The notes under the pieces: model-generated
Seen by the model: only the letters and a program-made list of their open reading frames with translations
What the model was told of the DNA's origin: nothing
Databases searched by the model: none
NCBI GenBank assembly: GCA_022828595.1
Contig: JAKGHH010000002.1
Location: forward strand, 107,009,254 to 107,073,253
Source of the DNA: Nelumbo lutea
Taxonomy: Eukaryota > Streptophyta > Magnoliopsida > Proteales > Nelumbonaceae
Length of the DNA: 64,000 bases
Reading direction: 5' to 3'
Translations under genes and position numbers: made by a program
Part shown: one piece after another, positions 21,330 through 40,771 of the stretch
Position numbering within the stretch: the stretch's first letter is position 1
Layout of the letters: each line of letters starts with the position of its first letter

Positions 21330-24163
21330 TACTTCAAAACTTAAATGCCTTTGCATGGTCCGCGACAAAGATGCCCGGCATAGACCCTAGAATAATCACT
21401 CACAAACTGAACACTAATCCTGTAGTTAGGCCCGTTAGACAAAAGAAACGCAACCTAGCCCCGGAGTGTTGGAGAGCAGTCGACGAGGAAGTCAGGAAGC
21501 TTCTCATAGCCGATTTGATCAGGGAGGTCCATTACCCGAGCTGGGTGGCTAACCCCGTTCTGGTAAAAAAGGTCAACGGTAAGTGGCGCATGTGCGTCGA
21601 CTATACCGACCTGAATCGAGCTTGCCCGAAAGGCTGTTTCCCACTTCCCAAAATCGACCGTTTGGTGGATGTGACATTAGGGCATGAGTTGCAAGCTTCC
21701 TAGGTGCTTATTTTGGCTACAACCAGATCAGGATGGACCTTGCTGATGAGGAAAAAACGGCCTTCATAACTAAGCTAGGCCTATATTGCTACAAGGTCAT
21801 GCCCTTAGGACTGAAAAATGCTGGGGCAACATTTCAGAGACTTGTAAATTGACTGTTTGAGTCATTAATCGGTGAAAAAGTAGAGTGTTATGTAGACGAT
21901 ATGGTTGTCAAAACTCAAATTTCAAATGATTTAATAAAAGACTTACATTATGTTTTTGAAAATTTGTGCAAATTTAATATGAAGTTAAACCCAAACAAGT
22001 GCGTCTTTGGTGTCACCTCGGGTAATTTTCTGGGTTACATTGTTAACCGACGTGGTATCGAAGCCAATTATGACAAAATCAAGGTCATCTTAGATATGAG
22101 ACCGCCCCGTAAATTGAAGGAGGTTCAGAGGTTGAATGGCCACATAGCCGCTCTGAGCCGCTTCATGTCTAAATCGGTAGATCGTTGCTTGCCTTTCTTT
22201 AAAGCAATTAAAAGAAGCAAAGACTTTGAGTGGACCGAAGAGTGCCAGCTCGCCTTCGACGAGCTCAAAAGGTATCTGACCAGTATCCCAGTTCTAACCC
22301 GACCTGAGGAGGGAGATATTTTGAAGTTGTACCTCTCTGCGAGTGACGATGTGGTCAGCTCGGTACTAATAAAAGAAGTAGATCGGGTTCAATGACCCAT
22401 CTACTATGTTAATAAAGTTTTGTAGGATGCAGAGATGAGGTATCCAGACATCGAAAAGCTGGCATACGCGCTAGTCACCACAGCTCGGAAGCTTTGGCCA
22501 TACTTCCAAACTCATATCGTTATTGTCCTCACCAATAGACATCTGAGGCAAGTATTACTCAAGCCCGAGGTCTCCGGTAGGTTGACGAAGTGGGCCAAGC
22601 CCGAGGTTTCCAGTAGGTTGACGAAGTGGGCCATTGAACTCAGTGAGTATGACATCCGGTACGAGGCCCGAACAGCAATCAAGGTCCAAGCCTTAGTTGA
22701 CTTGGTCGCGGAATGTACCTTCAACACTGCATTTCCTGAACCGATTGTATCCGAGCACAGAGGAGAAGCTTCTACCAGTGCGGGACCTCTCATGGTCAGA
22801 GCAACCCCAACCTGGAAGGAGGAGCCCTAGATCCTCCATGTGGACGGCTCATCGAATCAGCAAGGTAGCCAACACAAGCGACACCATGAGTACCATGTGG
22901 ACGGCTCATTCTCGGGGGGGGAAAAGAGGTTCCTCCTGTTGTACAAGCAGAGCTGAGCTGGATTGATCCACTCGCGAGCTACCTACTTCACAAGATCCTC
23001 CCTACAAATCGTAACGTAGCTAGAAGGGTAGAGAACCAAGTGGCCAAGTACGTCATAATAGACGGACGATTGTACCGAAGATCCTACACATTCCCCTACC
23101 TGCGTTGCTTATGACCGTCAGAAGTTGAGCTCGTTCTCCGCAACACTCATGAAGGTCTGTGTGGCAAACACTTAGGGGGCAGGGTCTCACCCAGAAACCG
23201 CTACGACAGGGTTACTACTGGAGCTTGTTAAAAGATGCGACAAGTGTCAAAGGCATGGCAATATCCACCACCAGCCTATTGCTGACCTGAAGTATCTCAC
23301 TAGCCCATGGCCCTTCACGTAGTGGGGAATCAACATCCTCGGACCATTGCCGCCAGCGATAGGACAGGGGAAATTCTTAGTAGTAGCGGTGGATTACTTC
23401 ACAAAGTGGGCGGAGGCCGAATCTCTTGCGATGATCACAACACGAAGCGTCCAAAACTTCTTCTGGAGAAGCATAGTGTGCCGCTTCAGACTCCCCCGAG
23501 TACTTATCTCCAACAATAGCAAACAATTTGAAGACATTAAGTTTCAAAATTGGTGCAGTCAAATGGGAATACAACAAAATTTCACCTCGGTGGCACACCC
23601 CTAAGCAAATGGTCAAGCTGAAGTCACAAACAAGGCCATCCTCCCGTTGACTGAAAGCATGCCTAGCCCGAGCTAAAGGTTTATGGATAGACAAGCTGCC
23701 TAGTGTACTGTGGGCTTATCGAACCACTGTGAAGACCGCCACAGGTGAAACACCCTTCAACCTCACCTATGGCACGAAGACAGTGATCCCAGCTGAGATT
23801 GATGTGCCTACGTTATGCCTAGAAACATACGATGAAGAAGCAAATGATGACGAGCTACGCACCAACCTTGACCTAGTTGAAGAGGCATGGGACCTCACAT
23901 AGATCCAGACTACAGCCTACCAACAGAGAGTGGGTCGGTACTATAATGCCAGAGTCAAGAAGCGGAACTTCCGCGTTGGAGACCTGGTACTTCGTAAAGT
24001 CATGGTGCCTTTGCCTAGTGTTGGTAAGCTCAGACCGAATTGGGAAGGCCCCTACCAAGTAAAGCGGGTGCTCGGGGAAGGTACGCACGAGCTTGAAATC
24101 CTACAAGAGAAACAGGTGCCTTGGGTGTGGAACGTCAACAACCTGGGGCGGTACTATCTGTAA
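21330..24163 (+). pseudogene. pol of element A, downstream part (broken)
   Basis: It continues pol after the B insertion. Reverse transcriptase (about 21330-22200) has VNGKWRMCVDYTDLNRACPK and an intact YVDD box at 21889-21900, with a frameshift near 21690 and a TGA at 21850. RNase H follows to 22830. A 36-bp in-frame duplication lies at 22561-22632. The second RNase H is cut to its first residues (VDGSSNQQGS), so most of that domain is missing. Integrase (about 22960-24163) keeps VDYFTKWAEA, but the second catalytic aspartate motif reads SNNSK instead of SDNGK. Its C-terminal part WEGPYQVKRVLGEGTHELE is well preserved. Confidence 0.85.
22561..22632 (+). repeat. 36-bp tandem duplication in RNase H region of A
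   Basis: Two units starting AAGCCCGAGGT differ at a few bases. They add 12 residues (KPEVSGRLTKWA type) in frame. B and C have one unit. Confidence 0.9.
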
Positions 24164-24828
24164 TCGTCAAACTGAGAGCGAACTGTAAGCCACTCCCAGA
24201 AGTCTAAGGACTAACAGTGCCAAGTTGCTAAAAGACCTCGGCATTGTATATGCCCCAGTCACCTCTTCGGCATGGGCAGAATCAAGAAGGGTGGACAATA
24301 AGTTGCCCCCAAGCCCCAATCGCCTCTTCGGCATGTGCACCTAAAACCTAGTCGCCTCCTCGCCATGGGCATATAAGTCCTAGTTGCCTCTCCGACATAT
24401 GCAAAATACCTCTAAATGCCTAAGGCATAGACAATTTGGGTGTAAGCCCTACAATGTCTAGCCTACTTTGGCATAAAACAACAAGGTGTACCCGTCAGGC
24501 ACAACCGACATTTAAGTGAGTAGCACGTGCGCGAGTTACTCCTACTAGCTTGGGTAGGAAGTTCGAGGTAATCCACACTTAGAAAATTCTTATGGTTGGT
24601 TATCCTTACTTATCGTCCAACTCGGTAGCTTGGCAATTCGGGTAACCTATCCATTTGCTGCACAGATCGGAAGTCACCCACACTTAGAATATTTCTACAC
24701 AGATATTAGTAATATATTTCATTGACAAAGTGATTGCAAGTACAAAAGACTTCATTTATAACCCGAGCTTAATAGCTTTGGGGTGTACATTCATGATTCG
24801 AAAAAGAAACAAAGAGAAGAAAAAACAC
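24164..24828. other. Spacer of A between integrase and aORF
   Basis: Non-coding. Four imperfect units containing CGCCTCTTCGGCATGGGCA occur at about 24257, 24318, 24350 and 24382. The rest is unassigned. Confidence 0.6.
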
Positions 24829-26890
24829 TCAAGCAGGAGGACTATCAGCTACGTCCGAGGGGTCCACCACTTCGACCTCATCATCACTCTCCTCCTCTAA
24901 CGAGTCAAGCTCCTCGTTTGCTACTGTAGCCACTTCTCGAGCTAAGCCCGCCATTGTAATAGCACTCAGGTTGAGACCTGGGAACTTCTACCGAACCAGA
25001 TATCTTCATAGTTTGAACCTGGAGTAGTAGGAGCTCGAACTGTACTTGACCTGAAGAGCATGGAATTCCGAGGATTCCTTGAAGCTTTCAACGGCCTTAA
25101 CTCTCTCCTCTTACCGAGCCTCCTCGATGGCGGTATCAAGGATCTGAGTTCGCTCTTGAACCAGGGCTTCAAGGTTCTCGATTTCTTGTTGAAACTGCAG
25201 TCTTTCCTTGGTCGTCTTCATGATCAACTCCTCTTCCTTTGCGGCCAGCACAGAAATTTGCTCCTTAAGCTTGGCATTTTCCTCAGTCAGCGAGGAGATC
25301 CACTCTTCCTGATCCAGAATCAACTGCTTATGGCACTCAGCTCCCTTCTTTTCCCGAAGTACCTCACCCTGGGCTAGATCCAGGTCGCGATGGAGCTTTC
25401 GCACCTCCACCTTGGCGTCTTGAGCCTACTTTGAATGGATCGCGGACTGGCAAGCCAATGCGTGAAGGGTGGAGTTAACCTATCAAAGGCAAATCGATGT
25501 CAACAAAAAAAAGAGAGGTGAAGTCGAAGGTAGTATACTTACCACCATGCAGTGACTTGAGGCCAGTCCCAGAAGCCGCTTTGGAAGCATCTCAGCCTAG
25601 CGTGCGACCTCGCTCAGAAGGATAGCATCCCAGCTCTTCTACATCGTGTATACATGGTTTGTAATGCTCTGCTCCTCATTAGTAGGAGCGAGCTCGGTAG
25701 TGGGCTCTTTCGACACAGATGCATCCTCCGGTTCCTGAGGATGGACCTCCTCCTCGCAGTCCTCCATCGCCACCATCTCGGGGTCCGTGGGTTGGGCCTC
25801 CTCCCTTTGGAGTTCGGTGGAGATCGATTCAGAAACCTGGGCCTCAACTACTTCAGATGTCGAAGTCTCCTCCCGACGGAGTCTCTTTGCATCCTTTCAT
25901 TTCTTCTCCTTCTGGGAGCTCATAAGAAGGCTTCCTGCATCAACCTCTGGCATCGTAGCTGCAAAAAAAAAACCAGTTAGTCTGAAAACTTAAAGGGTGC
26001 TTTGAAGCAAGTATTTGAAAAGAAACCTACTAGGAGGGCTCAAACCAGCTCGCACTAGTGCCTCCTCGGCCAAGAAGCTCTTCATCTCATGGTCGAGGTC
26101 CCTCCAAGAGTTAATCACTGCCTTGGTCTCTACATCCAAGATCACCCCAGGGTCCTGGGTAGCCACCCTTCAGTGGGTTGGAAAAAACCACCCTTCTGGG
26201 TTGCAGATGATGAGGTACCGTCTTTTCCAGACCGGAACCTTGTTCGGACAGTCGGACAATATTTTGAATCTAGGCTTGGGGGAGATGTAATAGCTTTGTC
26301 GTACATCCCCGCGCCAGACAAGCTGAGTTTTGCTTGATCGCACAGATCAAGCTAAAGATATCAAGGGATAAGTGTTGGTTATAGGCATGGAACAAGGAAA
26401 TGATACCAACTATGTTCCGAATAGAGTTTGGATGAAGCTGGTCGATGGTGATGTTATAGAACCTAACAACCTCTATCAGAAAGGGATGAAGAGGGAAGCA
26501 TAGCCCTGCCGCAAGCTATTCCACAAAAACAACGAGCTCGTTGTGGTCGTGATCCCAAGGGTACTGACCCAGTGGGAGACTGAAGACCAAGTTATCAGGA
26601 AAACAGTAATGATATGCTAAGTACAGCAACCTATCCGAAGATAGTTTGGAAGGCCTGAAGTCATTAGGCTTCCGACCTCGAGAAGAAGTCGGGGCCCCTG
26701 ACTTGGAGGACGGACCCTCTTCATGGGCTTTAGTCTCACCAAGCCGAGATGGCCCAACTTCGGGGTTAGAGGTTCCCTCTACAGACCGGTAAGGGGAGGC
26801 ACCCTACCATGGGCTGATTTCCCCGGCAAGAACAACGATGCCCTCCTTGCTAACGCTATCTACAAGTCTGTCTACGCTAGAACTCGACAT
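24829..26890 (-). pseudogene. Opposite-strand gene (aORF) of element A, two introns
   Basis: The start ATG at 26890 gives MSSSSVDRL, like the C copy. The conserved block is readable on the minus strand with stops: FSLPLGQYPWDHDHNELVVF, then ITIDQLHPNSIRNIVG near 26440. Intron 1 (26030-25959) and intron 2 (25542-25480) are GT-AG and lie at the same places as in B and C; the second donor has the same CATGGTG/GTAAGT context as B. The last exons encode a charged coiled coil (about 25410-25110, LTEENAKLKEQISVLAAKEE) and an acidic end (EEESDDEVEVVDPSD), stopping with TGA at 24831-24829. Stops early in exon 1 break this copy. Its function is unknown. Confidence 0.75.
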
Positions 26891-27046
26891 AAGTGGAAAA
26901 CAGGGAAAAAGCTAAAGAAGGGAGACTCACCAAAAACAAGGAACGAAGTGGGAAGCGGAAAAGAAAACTGAGCTAGAAGACTCTAACGCGACCTCGGGAG
27001 AGCTCAAATCGTAGAACTTGTGGCAAGGAATGAGTCGGGGACCCAC

Positions 27047-27055
27047 CTATTTATA
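27047..27055 (-). promoter_or_regulatory. TATA box of the aORF in element A
   Basis: GCTATAAATAGGTGGG on the minus strand, about 160 bp before the aORF ATG. The C copy has GCTATAAATAGTGGGG at the same relative place. Confidence 0.65.
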
Positions 27056-27310
27056 GCCGCTATGTCTGAAAACTAACGGTCAAGATTGAAGCAATCCTAC
27101 GGCTCCTAGGAAAACCGATTGTGTGATCCTCAAGGGTAAATTTGGTTTAGCGCATTTTTTGATGTCCGCACGTAAACCAGACACGACCTGCATTTTCCTG
27201 GTTGAGTCGGATGGCCGAACAGATTTGATCAGCGAGTTATCTGACTAGCTGCCCGGTCCTTGGACCAAATCCACTTGGCTCGTCATGAACTCCCCACTCC
27301 AAGTCAAAAC

Positions 27311-27336
27311 CCTTGGCCCGAGGAGTGGGGGGCAAT
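27311..27336 (+). other. Polypurine tract of A
   Basis: GAGGAGTGGGGGGCAA directly precedes the 3' LTR. It would prime second-strand synthesis. The same tract, reversed, adjoins the 3' LTR of C. Confidence 0.75.
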
Positions 27337-28020
27337 TGATGTAGGGTGATTTGGCCCGACCTAATAATAGAGGGACATGTGGACACAACCTAGCTGGCAG
27401 AACGACAACTCATCTTAATGTACTCAAGTCTACAACAGACTGAGCTCGAATAACCGAACCACCTTGGGGCAGGTTCACCTTAGAATGAATCTGCTTTGGG
27501 GCACGATTGCATCAAGGTCACCCCAGTTACCAGTCACCTTGGCGTTTGTAATAGGTCGGACCCAGGGGGCATCAGTTCGAGTAATATTGACCGACCTTCA
27601 CTGGTTGACCCCAAAGATCTCGTCACCGGATTCCACGTTTTACGGAATCACGCTTCGTAACAGCTGGCCTTATCTCCTCCGACCGATTCGGACGACAACG
27701 ATATGCCTTATCAGCTGGCGACGTCACCTCCTATTAATCCGGTAAAAGGCCACATCACGGCAAGAACCTCAGAATCACTCAAAAAATCCCGCGAGGACTC
27801 CAGTATATAGAGACACCAACCCTTTGGGAGTAGAGGTACGCACAAATACTACTTACTAGCTCTCTTGCTTTCTGATCACTTTCAGCTCGCACATACTGAC
27901 TTAAGCATCAGAGCGACCTCGTTGGGTAAGCACCCCCGGATTCTCTGATTCTCTCTGTGCAGATCCGTCTAATCCATCCGAGTCATCTCAATCTAGAAAC
28001 AACCAGATTGCGCAACATCA
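27337..28020 (+). repeat. 3' LTR of element A
   Basis: It begins TGATGTAGGG, ends GCAACATCA and is the counterpart of 8626-9322. Numerous transitions separate the two copies. Confidence 0.9.
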
Positions 28021-28025
28021 AGTAC
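28021..28025. repeat. Target-site duplication of element A (right)
   Basis: AGTAC, paired with AGTGC at 8621-8625. Confidence 0.7.
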
Positions 28026-28170
28026 TATATCCATTGTTAAATTATCAGCTCTTAAATCATTAATTTCTTACTACATCAACCCATGTCCTCTTTAGTCTGT
28101 CTAACTCTTCTACCATTCAACTTGCAACATGGTCTTTTATGCATATAACCAAACAGAGGATAATGGATCT
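28026..28170 (-). mobile_element. RTE LINE relic, upstream half (split by element A)
   Basis: Minus-strand frames read LKRTWVDVVRN and, after a frameshift, DLRADNLTMDIV, the conserved end of RTE ORF2. The sentence continues at 8620-8560 on the far side of element A. Confidence 0.65.
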
Positions 28171-28888
28171 CCATTCACCGATTAAACACACCACAAAGGT
28201 CACAAGCCACCAAATCTCTTAAAAAACCATGGAAGAGACACAGTTGTTGATAGAAAGAGTAAGGGGCTCGTTCGAATGTGCTTGTGTTTAAAGTATATTG
28301 TCTTCGTTAAATAATTGATGGGTCAGGAGACATGGATAAGAGGGGCTAAACGACATTCCTTATTTGCATTGAATGAAGAAACAGGGCAAGAGAAATTTCA
28401 TATTTCCATGTGCTTATTATTGTCTCTCTCCCATGTGCTTCTGCGTCCTGGTTGACAAAATCTCCCTTGGAATGATGATCTCTCCCTTGGTTGGTTCTCG
28501 TTGGTCCAAATCCTCATGGGCCCAAGGGCCCATCCTGATGATGGGTAGCTTAATCCTTGAAATGCCCAGTTTTGTTGGCTCCGCTTTTTTGACCTTCAAG
28601 TCGTTAAGGACATCACACATGGAGCTCTGGCCACTGGGGTCCGATCAGCTGGCCTGGCTTACCTGTTTTTGGGGCCCAATAGGCCATAAATGGGGATACG
28701 ATATACTTTTTGATCTAACAGGAATGGGTGTTCAGATTGGGCAGCCTGATTGAAAATCTAGTCTGACCCGATTAGCCTGCCTTGCCCCATAACCCAAGTA
28801 TACATAGCTCTCTCTCACCATCTCAGCGCCCCCCCCCCCCCCAAAAAAAAAAAAAGAAAAAAAAAGAAAAAAAAAAGTCTAACAAAAC
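28171..28888. other. Intergenic, with C-run and A-run
   Basis: No supported gene. A homopolymer C tract followed by A-rich sequence lies at about 28829-28876. The longest plus-strand frame (28373-28753) shows no domain. Confidence 0.5.
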
Positions 28889-29071
28889 CTAATTAATTCT
28901 AAGGATAGGAAAACCCAAATTATCTTCGTTAATAAAATGAGTCAAATCTTTAGAAATTTGGGAATTACCATTGATCACTTTAAGCGTGCATTTTTTATCA
29001 ATTCCTTTGTTAGCTAGCAGATCAGCACAGCAATTTACCTCTCGTATGATATGGGTCCACCTAATATTCAT
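28889..29071 (-). pseudogene. L1-type LINE RNase H fragment
   Basis: The minus-strand frame contains WTHIIREVNCCADLLANKG, which matches the HVxREGNxCADxLAN signature at the end of the RNase H domain in plant L1 LINEs and related host RNase H proteins. It ends after about 60 residues. No reverse transcriptase was found next to it, so it is an isolated fragment. Confidence 0.6.
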
Positions 29072-29095
29072 TCTCTCTGCATTGAGTTCTTAACA

Positions 29096-29312
29096 TGGTT
29101 TTCAAAATCGGATCGGACTAGATGGTTAGACCAGAAAAACGGGGAACTGGTCAGGTAATCAGTTTCGGTTATCCCTAAAACTAGATTTTCCTTTAAAACT
29201 GTTGATTTTGGTCAGCAAACCGCTAACCTGGATGGTTAACCGTTCGAACCGTTAGACTCAGTAATCAGAACCCTGACCGATTCGGTCTCCAGGTCAGTTT
29301 TAAAAATTATGG
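29096..29312. mobile_element. MITE, GGTTTTTAAAA family
   Basis: It starts TGGTTTTCAAAATCGG and ends CAGTTTTAAAAATTATGG. It shares interior words (GGTCAG, TGATTTTGGTCAGCAAA) with 5869-6139. Confidence 0.5.
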
Positions 29313-30105
29313 TTCTTAATAAGTAAACAGAATTTCAAGAATAATCCGATCTACCCATTAGAATGTCAATAATTATCATATTATCACTTTCGACCTCAAT
29401 CTCTTTAGCCTCTTTGCAAACAAAGGCTTAGAACAAAGGCCCTGCGACAAACATAAGACTGCAATTTGTGCTGATTAGTTAAAAGATAGCTCTGCCCCAA
29501 CCCTTAAATAGGGCCTGTATAAGGGGCCGTTGGGTAACAGTTGGAGTGGTTAAACTGAATGACTCACTGTTTTCGCTTTCAGTCGATAAAATAATTATAT
29601 AATGTCATTGGAGAGTATAATTATCAATCCAACTTCAATTAAAACCCTTACGGAGCTCACAACTTCATAATTTTATTCACTAAAAAGACAAATAAATAAA
29701 TCGTTCAGTTCAGCCACATCAGACGTTATAAAATGGCCCCCCAAGTCACAATCTCCTTAATTATTTATTCACTAAAAGGCAAATAAATAAACCTTTCACT
29801 TCTTCTATTTCAGCTGTTATCAATGGCCCCTTAGGCCTTGGTCATAACCCAGTCTTTATCTGGCAAGGGCCAGAAGTAGACATGGGCTCAATTTTAAGAT
29901 CTCAATTGGGCTTGAGGAAACCTTGGCCATGCCTAAGGACCTGGTTTGTCTCCAAACTAGTAACTTACTATTTATGTGGCACCTGTTTAATATACTTCTA
30001 TTTAATTAATACATCTACATTATTATTTTGCTTAAAATTGTAATAAAAAAGGTTGAACACCTCATGGTTTTGCGAAAAAAAATTATTGGCAGTCATTGGT
30101 GTTAA
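29313..30105. other. Intergenic, no supported gene
   Basis: AT-rich sequence. Two similar stretches around TTCACTAAAA.G.CAAATAAATAAA occur at about 29676 and 29767, a small direct repeat. No gene was seen. Confidence 0.5.
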
Positions 30106-30519
30106 TAGAGGTATCAATTGGACTGGATTTTGTCCAATCCGATCTAGTATAAGGTGAATCTATTATAAATGGACCTGGTTCAAACCAATCCAATAAATGT
30201 TTTGGATCAATTTGGACTGGTCCAATTTAATATCTGGACCATCCAATCTGTTCAAATTCATTTTAATTTAGATTGGTTTCAACCCAATCCCGATCCATTG
30301 ACACATATATTCTTATCTTATATCAATGGATCAGATATTGGCTTAATCCAACCCAATCCAGTATAAATTTGTTATGGATGGATCAGGTCCAATTCACTCT
30401 AATAAATATTTTGGACCGAATTGGTCCAATCCAATATATCTTATTGGTCTCTCCAATCCGTTCAAATTGATTTTGGATTGGATGGGGTCCAATCCAAAAC
30501 CGGTTCATTGACACCCTTA
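30106..30519. mobile_element. hAT-like MITE, family 2
   Basis: It starts TAGAGGTATCAATTGGAC and ends GGTTCATTGACACCCTTA, imperfect inverted termini. A perfect 8-bp target duplication GGTGTTAA flanks it (30098-30105 and 30520-30527). The interior is built of TTGGATTGGACC words and their complements and has no coding content. Confidence 0.85.
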
Positions 30520-31002
30520 GGTGTTAATGGCCTCAATATCTCAGCAGAAGTCTGCCCACCAACCAGGCATTGCTTTCTCCTACTTAGACACATTTCAGGT
30601 AGGTATCATAGAAAAGACCTTAAGAAAAACATAATACTCTATTTCAAAAAAGAGTTCAGATGGACTCCCCACAGAATGCGCCTCACAGCCTTAGAAAACA
30701 TCTCTTCTCTCGTGCTTGTCATGGAGAGATATTCCCAATTAACGGAGGGATGGGCTGTGTGGTGCGCTCTGTGGGGAGCCCAAATTTTCTCAACACTACC
30801 ACATTGAAAATGAACCAGTATGCAGACATGGACTCTAAACAATCCCTGAATCCAACATGTAGTGGCAACCTTTGGCCAACACAATGACTCCATCCATGTG
30901 TTGTTCCCCTCTACACTCCCAACTAATGGGTCAAATTTCACCACCAGAGCCCCAGTCAGTGTCCTGAAATACTCTTTTATCAGTTCTCATTTTCCTCCAG
31001 AT

Positions 31003-31380
31003 TAGGGTGTCAATGGACCGGTTTTGGGTTAGACCCTGTCTAAATCAAAATCAAATTGGATAGATTGGATGAGACCAACAAGGCACATTGAATTGGACAA
31101 GTCCAGACTTAATGGTCCCCTATAATGAATTTATATTGGATTGAGTCAGATTGAACCAATATCTAATCCATTAATAGAAGATAAGAATACAGATGTCAAT
31201 AGACCAGGTTTGGATTGGAACTAGTCTAAATTATAACCAATTTGAACAGCTTGAACAGTCCAGGCATTGAATTGGATGAATCCAAAATATCCAAAATATT
31301 CATAAAATTGGAGTAGACCTAGTCCAATGAACCCATATTGGACCAGATCGGATTGGACCAAATCCAGTCCAACTGACACC
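31003..31380. mobile_element. hAT-like MITE, family 2 (degenerate)
   Basis: It starts TAGGGTGTCAATGGACCGG with the family-2 interior. The right end (CCAACTGACACC) is eroded and no target duplication is left. Confidence 0.6.
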
Positions 31381-31903
31381 GAGGATTGTAAGGTTGCTAA
31401 AAATCATGGTGCATGGTGCATTGGATGACACAGAGGACTGGACCAAATCCAGTCCAGGCATTGAATTGCATGGTGCATGGTGCATGGTTGTAATGTTTGG
31501 AAGAACGTTTTCCTAAAAATCATGCTAACTTGCTAGTTAAGCAATATGAGCAAGTATAACTCTAATTAATACATTTGCACTAGAATTAGTTGATAATTGA
31601 AACAGAAATAGAAAATATAAGCATCGCAAAAGCTAGGAACAAATAATCCTAATAGAAAAATAAGAAAGAAAATATAAAATTGAAGAACAAAAAAATGTTA
31701 AGTCTGCTCATTTCTCTCGGAATAGTGTATTTGGAGGACATTAGTAGGAGCCATTATTACTTGGTGCAATAATAAAATCTTAGGCTCACAAGCATGAGAG
31801 CACGGGTTCGAGTTTGAGGGTGGCCACTTTATGTGAAAATTACAAAATGTTTAAATCATACCCAATCTATCACTCCTCACCCTCCACTGCAGATAGGATT
31901 GTT
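31381..31903. other. 3' flank of the beta-glucosidase gene
   Basis: Downstream of the stop codon on the minus strand. No gene is seen. A short GCATGGTGCATGGTG-type repeat lies at about 31404-31490. No single polyadenylation signal stands out. Confidence 0.5.
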
Positions 31904-40201
<8,298 letters not shown>

Positions 40202-40246
40202 CACACTTACTGATTGGTTTACTTTGCTTCACATTTGTCTATGCAC

Positions 40247-40254
40247 TTATATAA
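40247..40254 (-). promoter_or_regulatory. TATA box of the beta-glucosidase gene
   Basis: TATATAAG on the minus strand, about 46-53 bp before the ATG. This implies a short 5' leader of roughly 20 bases if the usual TATA-to-start distance holds. Confidence 0.6.
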
Positions 40255-40771
40255 TGGAAGAAACTGTAGGTCCCATGACTCCCATCCAAGTACAGTACTT
40301 AGGTGATTATCTTTCTTATTAACAATTCAGCAAACAGGATATAGAGAATTCTGACCTTAATTATATTAAGGAGACTAAGGTGGGTTTTTGAAAATTCAAA
40401 TGAGGGATGATGATGACAAGATCGATCACAAGGGGGATTTGTCTGATGTGTAGGTCTGTCACTTACTGCTGCTGCACTGTTTAGTTTTGGTTGATGCCAG
40501 ATCTATTAGCTTCCAAAGCCAGTAGGCAGCGTAGATAGACCGTTGCTCTGGTTCTGGTTTCCCAACGATGACTTAGAAATACACGTAGCGGTTTTCTGAT
40601 CACATGAAACGACGTACGCTTTAACTTTCTCAAATATTTATCTCTTTTTTGCGGTTACAATGCCTTTATCAACACTGAATTTTTTAACAGTAAAAAGGAA
40701 TGCCTCATCCATCTTTAATCTCTCTTTGGATCTTATCTTCCCGTTGCTGACTAATAGGGGTTGGATTGGAC
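40255..40771. promoter_or_regulatory. Upstream region of the beta-glucosidase gene
   Basis: About 0.5 kb without gene or clear element before the first upstream MITE. It is the most likely location of promoter sequences, but no specific site is claimed. Confidence 0.4.

Larger units (their letters stand above)
8626..28020 (+). mobile_element. Tat-type Ty3/gypsy retrotransposon A (outer element)
   Basis: The element is bounded by direct LTRs (8626-9322 and 27337-28020) starting TGATGTA and ending CATCA. A primer-site motif lies just inside the left LTR and a purine tract just before the right one. The internal order is gag, protease, reverse transcriptase, RNase H, remnant second RNase H, integrase, then an opposite-strand gene, which is the plan of the Tat lineage. 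Element B, 9.3 kb, is inserted in pol at 12040-21324. By eye the LTRs differ at roughly one base in ten, so the insertion is old. Stops and frameshifts affect every gag-pol domain. Confidence 0.9.

Noticed and set aside
26723..26971. Plus-strand open frame beside the 3' LTR of A
   Set aside because: It is the antisense shadow of the first exon of the opposite-strand gene, whose start and TATA box lie on the minus strand.
28373..28753. 126-codon plus-strand frame
   Set aside because: No motif, no conserved neighbour and ordinary intergenic composition.
30421..30807. 128-codon plus-strand frame
   Set aside because: Its first part is MITE interior read by chance. No domain or splice context is visible.
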